From positions 1 through 8,093 of the forward strand of contig JAFAED010000093.1 in assembly GCA_023424275.1 (NCBI GenBank): DNA of 8,093 nt. The letters run 5' to 3'. The notes under the pieces were generated by a model. The model saw only the letters and a program-made list of their open reading frames with translations, did not search any database and was not told where the DNA came from. Position numbers and translations under genes: made by a program. Source of the stretch: Pseudomonadota bacterium (GTDB lineage: Bacteria; Pseudomonadota; Alphaproteobacteria; Sphingomonadales; Sphingomonadaceae). Shown piece by piece: positions 1 to 5,332 of this stretch; positions within the stretch are counted from its first letter, which is position 1, and each line of letters starts with the position of its first letter.

Positions 1-1061
1 TTCCACTGGACTGCCCATGTGTGCGTCCCATGGCCGCGCGTCTCGTCGCTTTCGGCGATCAGGCGGAAACGTGCGTTGGGCATCCGTTTCACTGCCTGTT
101 CGGGATAGGGCAGGTTGCGCGGGTTGATGAAGTCGTCGGCCGAGTTGATCCACGTCATCGGCGCGGTGATCTTCTCGAGCCCCGGCCAGGGATTATAGGT
201 CCGTGACGATTCGAACTGATAGATCATGTCGTTGGCGTCGCGGCTGGCAATGTCGCGCTCGACGCGTTCGCGTGCATAGGCTGCGGCAGCATCGCGCGTC
301 GGGTAATTTTTCTGGAGGTTGAGCGGCGCGCCGCCTGCGATCACCGACAGCGACGCCGCGGTACGCAGCCCCAGCGCCGGCTGGCTTTTATACTCGCCGC
401 CCATCCATGCGGGGTCGGCCTTGATCCCGTCGATCAGGAGCTGGCGCCACATGCGGTTCTGCCCCGCGATCTCGACCGGCTGGCACGCCATCGGCATCAG
501 CGCCTGCGCAAAATCGGGATAGGTCTCGCCCCAGATAAAGCCGTGCATGCACCCCATCGACGTGCCCATGATCAGGCGCAGCTTTTTGATGCCCAGCCCT
601 TCGGTCAGCATCCGGTGCTGCAAATCGACCATGTCGTCATAGTCATATTGCGGAAACTTCATCCGGAGCCCGTCCGACGGCTTTGACGATCCGCCATGGC
701 CGACATTGTCGGGCAGGATGATATAATAGCGATTGATGTCGAGCGGCTGGCCGGGGCCATAGAGTTCGTCGGCGAACTGTGGCTGGAGGAACTGCTTGCC
801 GCTGCCGCCGGTGCCGTGGAGGACCATCACCGCATTGTCGATCTCACCCTTCGCATTGCGATGCGGGGCGCCCAGCGTGCTGTAATGCAGCCGGACCGCG
901 GGCATGATCTCGCCCGACCGGAATTTGAAATCGCGGATCGTGACGTCGCCTTCCTTCGTCACCCATTTGCCGGCGGGCACCGCGACAGGGGCGGGGGCAG
1001 GCGCTGCGGCTGGGGCCGTTGCCGGCTGCATGGCAAGCAGTGCCAGGGTCAGGACGCTCAT
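1..1061 (-). CDS. Exported MetX-like alpha/beta-fold hydrolase, 3' end cut by window edge
   Basis: The reverse strand is open for 353 codons from an ATG at 1061 to the window edge. The start has a GAGGAG site (1069-1074) seven bases upstream. The N-terminus is hydrophobic and short (possible cleavage after the ATA near residue 16), followed by an Ala/Pro-rich linker, which suggests export. Seen further along: HGTGG at residues 82-86 (oxyanion-type loop), a LPDNVGHGGSS stretch, the nucleophile elbow GTSMGCMHG with Ser168, NSADDFINP with the likely acid Asp309 or Asp310, and GHGTHTW with likely catalytic His344. This order and spacing match the homoserine O-acetyltransferase (MetX)-like branch of alpha/beta hydrolases. 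True MetX is cytoplasmic, so a signal-bearing member is more likely a secreted hydrolase or acyltransferase with an unknown substrate than a methionine-pathway enzyme. Only a few C-terminal residues should be missing, since relatives are about 360-380 residues. It lies 52 bases downstream of the duplicated protein on the same strand, so co-transcription is likely. Confidence 0.85.
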   Translation of the reverse strand, partial: MSVLTLALLAMQPATAPAAAPAPAPVAVPAGKWVTKEGDVTIRDFKFRSGEIMPAVRLHYSTLGAPHRNAKGEIDNAVMVLHGTGGSGKQFLQPQFADELYGPGQPLDINRYYIILPDNVGHGGSSKPSDGLRMKFPQYDYDDMVDLQHRMLTEGLGIKKLRLIMGTSMGCMHGFIWGETYPDFAQALMPMACQPVEIAGQNRMWRQLLIDGIKADPAWMGGEYKSQPALGLRTAASLSVIAGGAPLNLQKNYPTRDAAAAYARERVERDIASRDANDMIYQFESSRTYNPWPGLEKITAPMTWINSADDFINPRNLPYPEQAVKRMPNARFRLIAESDETRGHGTHTWAVQW

Positions 1062-1068
1062 CAGGTGT

Positions 1069-1074
1069 CTCCTC
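1069..1074 (-). promoter_or_regulatory. Ribosome binding site GAGGAG for the MetX-like hydrolase
   Basis: On the minus strand GAGGAG sits seven bases before the ATG at 1061. It fixes the start of the hydrolase although the protein's n-region lacks the usual positive charge. The 52-base gap to the upstream gene (1062-1113) also holds the perfect palindrome GCCGCGCGGC but no T tract, so I do not call a terminator there. Confidence 0.7.
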
Positions 1075-1113
1075 GAATATCGGATGCTGCGGTGCCGCGC
1101 GGCCTTGCGGGCG

Positions 1114-2334
1114 TCAAGCCGGCCGGCGCCGTGCGGTGATGATCACGTCGATCTCGTCGGCGCGCGGGTTGATATATTCCAGCCGCGTGCGTCCGTCGTC
1201 GGTCTGCCTGACCGTCGCGGGGATCGAGCTGTTGGTCAGCACCCAGCCGGCGGGAAGCACGACGGTGTTAAGCGGCCGTCCGAACGAACGGTGCCAGACG
1301 AGTTCGTCGCCCGTCACGCCATAGCGTTCGGGATCGGTATAGGTTTCCGAAAAGCGCAGCCGCGCGCTCTCGCCCGCTTTCACCGGGGCGAAGTGAAACA
1401 CGACCGCCTCGGTGTCGGCGGTGACGCCCTTTTCGCCGGGGCTTGCCTTCAGGATCGCATCGCCCTTCAGCATCTCCCAGCGCAGCGCCGCGCCGGTGTC
1501 GAGGTTGCGCGCCGAGGGTTTCGTCGCGCGGCTGCCCGGGCGGACGATGTTGACGTAGGTGCCGACCCCGGGCCGCGTTTCGGTATAGTCGTGATAGAGG
1601 TCGAAACTGTGCGTTTCGGGCGGCTGGAGGAAATAGGTGACCTCGCGGCTCTGATAGGCGCGCTCGACCAGCGGCGCCTTGACGCTCGACGGCGCGGCCT
1701 TGAGACCCGGCGAGGGCCGCGCCTTGATCAGCAGCGGCGCCTCGGCCGGCGTGTTGTTCCAGAAGGCGATCTTGATCCGGCCGTCGGCTTCCTGCAGCAC
1801 CTGCGCCGGATAATTGCACGACAGCAGCTCGTACCCTGCAGGCAGCACGACCGCATTGCGCTTGTTGCCGAGCGGCCGATCGAAGACGATGACGTCGCCC
1901 TCGCTGTAATAGCTTTTCGCGTCGGCATAGGTCTTGTCGATCAGCACGCGGCCCTCGCCGCCGTCGGGCGCGACCGGACGCGCGAACCTGACCTCGATAT
2001 ATTCGCCATCGGGCTTGGCACCGCGCACCCCGCCCGCCTTGGCGACATCGCCGGGGACGACGCCGAATGTCAGCGGCTTGCCGGTGGCGCGGTCGGTGAC
2101 GCTTTCGTCGGTCGCGACGCTGCCGGGGCGGATCGGGTTGTAATAGGCGGTCGCGCCCGGCGAACTCGCTGTGATTTCATAGATGATGCGGAATTTGTTG
2201 CTGCCCGGCGCGAGCAGCTCATAGCGCGTATAGGCGTCACTCTCGGTCTGTGGCACCGGCGCTGCGGGCTGCGCATGCAGCGGAACCGCGGTCGCCAGCG
2301 CCAGCGCCGTCATTGCCCATCTGGAATGCGCCAT
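1114..2334 (-). CDS. Exported protein of unknown function with two tandem homologous domains
   Basis: This is a 406-residue protein if it starts at the third of three consecutive ATGs (2334). That ATG is six bases from GGGGAG (2341-2346), whereas the first ATG directly abuts that site. The longest possible frame begins at 2373. Residues 1-21 form a signal peptide with likely cleavage after LHA. The mature part contains two copies of one unit, about residues 37-206 and 231-402. With a constant offset of 196 residues, YYNPIRPGS (64-72) matches YVNIVRPGS (260-268), KTY (134-136) matches ETY (330-332), and NAVVLPAGY (160-168) matches NTVVLPAGW (356-364). The content of alternating hydrophobic residues and glycines suggests beta-rich domains. 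I see no catalytic motif, lipobox or membrane anchor, and I do not recognise the family. It probably leads an operon with the MetX-like hydrolase and diverges from the S9 peptidase gene, so a role in the periplasm or at the cell surface is likely. The function is unknown. Confidence 0.85.
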   Translation of the reverse strand: MAHSRWAMTALALATAVPLHAQPAAPVPQTESDAYTRYELLAPGSNKFRIIYEITASSPGATAYYNPIRPGSVATDESVTDRATGKPLTFGVVPGDVAKAGGVRGAKPDGEYIEVRFARPVAPDGGEGRVLIDKTYADAKSYYSEGDVIVFDRPLGNKRNAVVLPAGYELLSCNYPAQVLQEADGRIKIAFWNNTPAEAPLLIKARPSPGLKAAPSSVKAPLVERAYQSREVTYFLQPPETHSFDLYHDYTETRPGVGTYVNIVRPGSRATKPSARNLDTGAALRWEMLKGDAILKASPGEKGVTADTEAVVFHFAPVKAGESARLRFSETYTDPERYGVTGDELVWHRSFGRPLNTVVLPAGWVLTNSSIPATVRQTDDGRTRLEYINPRADEIDVIITARRRPA

Positions 2335-2340
2335 CATCAT

Positions 2341-2346
2341 CTCCCC
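2341..2346 (-). promoter_or_regulatory. Ribosome binding site GGGGAG that decides among three ATGs
   Basis: The reverse strand reads GGGGAG followed directly by ATGATGATG. The site touches the first ATG (2340), is three bases from the second (2337) and six from the third (2334). Normal spacing favours the third, which also places the signal peptide at the extreme N-terminus. Confidence 0.6.
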
Positions 2347-2387
2347 GGAGTTGGTCTCGGCCTGCGCCTCCAAACCGCGCTTGCATC

Positions 2388-2400
2388 GTATACTAAATAC
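2388..2400. promoter_or_regulatory. Inverted repeat GTAT-N5-ATAC, possible shared operator
   Basis: A 13-base inverted repeat with perfect 4-base arms lies in the middle of the divergent region, over the candidate -10 elements of both directions. Its left half also forms the palindrome GTATAC (2388-2393). GntR-type regulators often bind GT...AC palindromes, so a dimeric regulator is possible. No regulator gene is present in the window and the arms are short. Confidence 0.25.
2389..2394 (+). promoter_or_regulatory. Candidate -10 element (TATACT) for the S9 peptidase operon
   Basis: TATACT matches five of six positions of the -10 consensus and would start transcription about 35 bases before the peptidase ATG. 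No good -35 is seen 15-19 bases upstream, so an activator may be needed. An alternative pair is TTGCAT (2381-2386), 16 bases, TAAACT (2403-2408). The site overlaps the -10 of the opposing promoter, so the two directions may compete. Confidence 0.35.
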
Positions 2401-2420
2401 AATAAACTCGTCTCCGTCAA
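2390..2420 (-). promoter_or_regulatory. Candidate promoter for the minus-strand operon
   Basis: On the minus strand TTGACG (2415-2420) matches five of six positions of the -35 consensus. It is followed after 19 bases by TAGTAT (2390-2395); TTTAGT (2392-2397) at 17 bases is an alternative. Transcription would start near 2383 and give a leader of roughly 50 bases. It lies in the only AT-rich patch of the divergent gap. The 19-base spacing is longer than ideal, so this remains a candidate. Confidence 0.4.
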
Positions 2421-2425
2421 TCGGC

Positions 2426-2432
2426 GGGAGGG
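2426..2432 (+). promoter_or_regulatory. Ribosome binding site GGGAGGG for the S9 peptidase
   Basis: This strong purine-rich site ends three bases before the ATG at 2436 and supports that start, which also gives an N-terminal signal peptide. Confidence 0.7.
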
Positions 2433-2435
2433 ATC

Positions 2436-4727
2436 ATGGGCTTCAGGAACATCATGCTGGCGTTCGCGCTGGTCGCGTCACCGGCCACAGCGCAGGTCGG
2501 CGAGGCCGATATCGACCGATCGCTGGCGTTGCGCGAAAGCTGGATCGGCCTGACTGAAAATGTCGCCTTCGCCGGCCAGTGGACCGCCGACGGGCGCGGC
2601 TATGCCTATCGCAAGACGGTGCCCGGCGGCTTCGCCTTGGTCACCTATGACGCGAAGTCGGGGAAGAAGCGGCCGAGCTTCGACCAGCAGCGCCTCGCGG
2701 CGGCGCTCGGCAAGGCGACGGGCGAAAGTTACGCCGCGCTGCGCCTGCCGTTCGAAAGCTTCGCTTTCTCGCCCGACGGCAAGGCGATCAAATTCTCGCT
2801 GCGCGACGCTGGCTGGCAATGCAGCCTCGCGGACTATGTCTGCGCCGAGGTGCCGCGTGTCGGTCAACCGCGCGGCTTCGGCGTCGTACGCGACCTTGCG
2901 GTTCCCGCCGACAACAGCCCGCGCCGCTCGCCCGACGGCCAATGGGAAGCCTATGTCGAGAATTTCAACATCGCGGTGCGCCCGGTCGGCGGCGCGTGGA
3001 AGAGGCTGAGTAGCGACGGCTCCGAGGCCAATTTCTACGATCCCGAATCGATCGTCTGGTCGCCCGATTCGGCGAAGCTCGCGGCGTATCGCGTCCGCCC
3101 CGGTTTCCGCCGCATCGTCACCCGCGTGCTCTCGACCCCCTCCGATCAGGTGCAACCGCGCGTGATGGAGCAGCTTTATCCCAAGCCCGGCGACGCGGTC
3201 GACATCGACCAGCCGGCCTTGTTCGATGTTGCCGGCGGGCGGCAGATCGCGGTCCCCGGCGACCTGTTCGCCAATCCCTATGACATGACCGACCTTGAAT
3301 GGCGCAAGGACAGCGCGAGCGTCAGTTTCATCTATGAACAGCGCGGCCACCAGATAGCGCGCGTCGTCTCGGTCGATGCCGTCACCGGCACGCCGCACGC
3401 CGCCGTGACCGAAGAAGCGAAAAGCTTCATCAATCAGGGCCGCCGCTTCCGCTACGATCTCGACAACGGCCGCGAAGTGCTCTGGATGTCCGAGCGTAGC
3501 GGCTGGAACCATCTCTATCTGTTCGACGGCGTGACGGGAGCGGTGAAGAGGCAAATCACCAAGGGCGACTGGGTGGTCCGTGACGTCGTCAGGGTCGACG
3601 AGGCGAAACGCCGGATATATTTCACAGCGAGCGGGATGAACCCCGGCGAAGATCCCTATTTCCAGCATGTCTATCGGATCGGCTTCGACGGCGACGACCT
3701 GACCCCGCTGACGAGCGCCAATGCCTATCATGACGTCGCGCTGTCGCCCGACGCGAGCCTGTATGTCGACACCTATTCGCGCGTCGACCTGCCCCCCATC
3801 GCCGAGCTTCGCCGCACGAGCGACGGCAGCCTTGTCGCGACGCTCGAACGCGTCGACATTTCGAAACTCGTCGCGGCGGGTTTCAGGGCGCCCGAACCCT
3901 TCGTTGCGAAGGGGCGCGACGGCCGGACCGACATTTACGGCCTGGTCGTCCGTCCGCAGAATTTCGACCCGGCGAAACGCTATCCGGTGATCGAGAATAT
4001 CTACGCCGGCCCGCATTCGAGTTTTGTGCCCAAGACATGGTGGCCGTTCGGCTATCATTCGGGCGGCGACAAGGTCGTTGGCATGCAATCGCTCGCCGAC
4101 CTCGGCTTCATCGTTGTCCAGATCGACGGCATGGGCACGCTCAACAGGTCGAAGGCGTTCCACGACGTCGCGTGGAAGAATATCGGCGACGCGGGTTTTC
4201 CAGACCGCATCCTCTGGCACAAGGCGGCCGCCGCGAAATATCCTGCCTACGACATCTCGCGCGTCGGCCTCTATGGCGGATCGGCGGGCGGGCAGAATAC
4301 GCTGTCGGGGCTGCTTTTCCATCCCGACTTCTACAAGGTCGGGGTCGCCTTCGCGGGCTGTTTCGACAACCGCATGGACAAGATCAGCTGGAACGAACAG
4401 TGGATGGGCTGGCCGGTCGACGCCAGCTATTCGGCCTCGTCGGGGGTCGACAATGCCTGGCGGCTTCGGGGCAAATTGTTGATGATCGTCGGCGAGCAGG
4501 ACGAAAATGTTGACCCGGCCTCGACGATGCAGGTCGTCAGCGCACTGGTGAAAGCGAACAAGGATTTCGACCTGCTCGTCGTCCCGGGCGAAGGCCATGC
4601 GGTCGGCCGCTCGACCGGCCCCGTCGATTACGGCCAGCGCAAGCAGTTCGACTTCTTCCTGAAAAATCTGGCGGGGCAGCAAACCCCCGACTGGAACGCG
4701 CGCGCCGCCGCGCCGCCCGCCCCTTGA
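2436..4727 (+). CDS. Exported S9 family serine peptidase (prolyl oligopeptidase/DPP-IV type)
   Basis: The protein has 763 residues. Residues 1-19 are a signal peptide with likely cleavage after ATA, so it should act in the periplasm or outside the cell. Residues about 40-500 form a beta-propeller of the DPP-IV N-terminal type, shown by blade motifs SPDGK (from 112), SPDGQ (from 165), SPDS (from 209), SERSGWNHLYLFD (from 352) and SPDAS (from 437). The C-terminal alpha/beta-hydrolase domain (about 530-745) carries the triad: Ser616 in GGSAGG, Asp689 in GEQDENVD and His721 in GEGHAVG. Tyr523 in NIYAGPHSS corresponds to the oxyanion tyrosine of S9 enzymes. The family cleaves peptide bonds, often after proline, in short peptides. 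The YEEE motif with which DPP-IV grips the substrate N-terminus is not seen where expected; FYDPES stands there just before SPDS209. The dipeptidase mode is therefore uncertain and the specificity open. It is followed closely by the GlcG-like gene. Length and motif order look intact. Confidence 0.93.
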   Translation: MGFRNIMLAFALVASPATAQVGEADIDRSLALRESWIGLTENVAFAGQWTADGRGYAYRKTVPGGFALVTYDAKSGKKRPSFDQQRLAAALGKATGESYAALRLPFESFAFSPDGKAIKFSLRDAGWQCSLADYVCAEVPRVGQPRGFGVVRDLAVPADNSPRRSPDGQWEAYVENFNIAVRPVGGAWKRLSSDGSEANFYDPESIVWSPDSAKLAAYRVRPGFRRIVTRVLSTPSDQVQPRVMEQLYPKPGDAVDIDQPALFDVAGGRQIAVPGDLFANPYDMTDLEWRKDSASVSFIYEQRGHQIARVVSVDAVTGTPHAAVTEEAKSFINQGRRFRYDLDNGREVLWMSERSGWNHLYLFDGVTGAVKRQITKGDWVVRDVVRVDEAKRRIYFTASGMNPGEDPYFQHVYRIGFDGDDLTPLTSANAYHDVALSPDASLYVDTYSRVDLPPIAELRRTSDGSLVATLERVDISKLVAAGFRAPEPFVAKGRDGRTDIYGLVVRPQNFDPAKRYPVIENIYAGPHSSFVPKTWWPFGYHSGGDKVVGMQSLADLGFIVVQIDGMGTLNRSKAFHDVAWKNIGDAGFPDRILWHKAAAAKYPAYDISRVGLYGGSAGGQNTLSGLLFHPDFYKVGVAFAGCFDNRMDKISWNEQWMGWPVDASYSASSGVDNAWRLRGKLLMIVGEQDENVDPASTMQVVSALVKANKDFDLLVVPGEGHAVGRSTGPVDYGQRKQFDFFLKNLAGQQTPDWNARAAAPPAP

Positions 4728-4744
4728 CCAACGGAGACATGCGC

Positions 4745-5203
4745 ATGATCCGTATAATGCTGACCGCCGCCATCGCCGCAGCCCTTCTGTCGGGCGCGCC
4801 CGTTCACGCCGAAATGGCGCGCGACCGCAGGATCGACGCGGCCGATGCCCAGACGATCACCGACACCTGCCTCGCGCTCGCCGCGAAATCGGGGTGGAAA
4901 GTGCATGTCGCGGTGCTGAACGAATATGGCGACCTTATCCGCTTCGTCGGCATGGATGGCGCGACGCGGACCAGCGGGGTGCTAGCGCAGGGCAAGGCGC
5001 GCACGGTGTTCCGCACCGGCCGCAGCAGCCGCGAGGTCGCGAAGATGGATCCGTCGGCGCAAAATGCCTTCGATGCCGTGGCGATCGGCGGCGGCGTGCC
5101 GGTGGTCGTCGACGGGCGGATGATCGGAGTCGCCGCATCGAGCGGCGCCTTGCCCGAACAGGATGAGGCCTGCGTTGCGGCGGGGATCGCTGCGGCCCTG
5201 TGA
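4745..5203 (+). CDS. Exported GlcG/HbpS-family (DUF336-type) protein
   Basis: This is a 152-residue protein from the ATG at 4745, which lies eight bases after GGAG (4733-4736). The in-frame ATG at 4739 is only two bases from that site, and a TTG at 4724 would overlap the peptidase stop; both are alternatives. Residues 1-22 form a signal peptide ending VHA. The rest shows the GlcG/HbpS pattern: VAVLNEYGDLIRF, a QGKARTVF helix, then AIGGGVPVVVDGRMIGV and the C-terminal helix beginning DEACVAAG. Some family members bind haem or oxidised cofactors and others have no known function; no particular ligand can be read here. Cys42 and Cys143 could form a disulfide after export. With a gap of about 11-17 bases after the peptidase it is almost certainly in the same operon, so a role as accessory binding protein beside the peptidase is plausible but unproven. 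Confidence 0.85.
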   Translation: MIRIMLTAAIAAALLSGAPVHAEMARDRRIDAADAQTITDTCLALAAKSGWKVHVAVLNEYGDLIRFVGMDGATRTSGVLAQGKARTVFRTGRSSREVAKMDPSAQNAFDAVAIGGGVPVVVDGRMIGVAASSGALPEQDEACVAAGIAAAL

Positions 5204-5261
5204 TATAAGCGCCGATAATCAGTCCAATAGGACAAGGCCGTCCGTCGGCGCCGATTCGGTT

Positions 5262-5290
5262 TTGGTGCCCCCGTGATTCCGTGATATTTT
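5262..5290 (+). promoter_or_regulatory. Candidate extended -10 promoter for the TPR gene
   Basis: TTGGTG (5262-5267), a 17-base spacer, then TATTTT (5285-5290) preceded by TG one base upstream (5282-5283), the extended -10 arrangement. Transcription would start near 5297, leaving a leader of about 36 bases. The -35 is weak (three of six). It overlaps the CCGTGAT tandem repeat. Confidence 0.35.
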
Positions 5291-5320
5291 GCCGCTGCTG
5301 TTTCTCGTCACCTTTGGGCA

Positions 5321-5326
5321 AAGGGG
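5321..5326 (+). promoter_or_regulatory. Ribosome binding site AAGGGG for the TPR gene
   Basis: AAGGGG lies six bases before the ATG at 5333 and three before an in-frame GTG at 5330. Spacing and codon preference favour the ATG. Confidence 0.55.
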
Positions 5327-5332
5327 ATTGTG

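Larger units (their letters stand above)
5204..5332 (+). other. Structured intergenic region with nested inverted repeats
   Basis: Between the GlcG-like stop and the TPR start I see no gene, but several paired elements. GCGCCGA (5209-5215) pairs with TCGGCGC (5245-5251). Inside it GTCC-AATA-GGAC (5222-5233) is a perfect hairpin, and the same GGAC can pair instead with a second GTCC (5240-5243). GGCGCC (5247-5252) can also pair with GGTGCC (5264-5269) using one G-U. GCGCCGAT occurs twice as a direct repeat (5209-5216, 5248-5255). A short TTTT (5260-5263) follows, but no convincing intrinsic terminator can be assigned. CCGTGATT/CCGTGATA forms an 8-base tandem repeat at 5271-5286. Confidence 0.4.

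Noticed and set aside
1085..1110. GC-rich palindrome GCCGCGCGGC between the two minus-strand genes as a terminator
   Set aside because: There is no T run and the downstream gene has a good ribosome binding site at close range. In GC-rich DNA such palindromes are frequent.
904..2553. 549-codon open frame on the plus strand opposite the duplicated protein
   Set aside because: It runs across the divergent promoter and two genes and has an Arg-rich composition. The minus-strand protein has a signal peptide, a ribosome binding site and an internal duplication that only selection on that frame explains.
4037..4513. 158-codon plus-strand frame inside the peptidase gene
   Set aside because: It is in another frame of the catalytic domain and is explained entirely by the S9 reading frame.
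2478..4682. 734-codon open frame on the minus strand opposite the S9 peptidase
   Set aside because: The plus strand has full S9 motifs and a triad. The antisense product has no recognisable domain and is Arg/Asp/Val-rich, as expected for the mirrored frame of a GC-rich gene.
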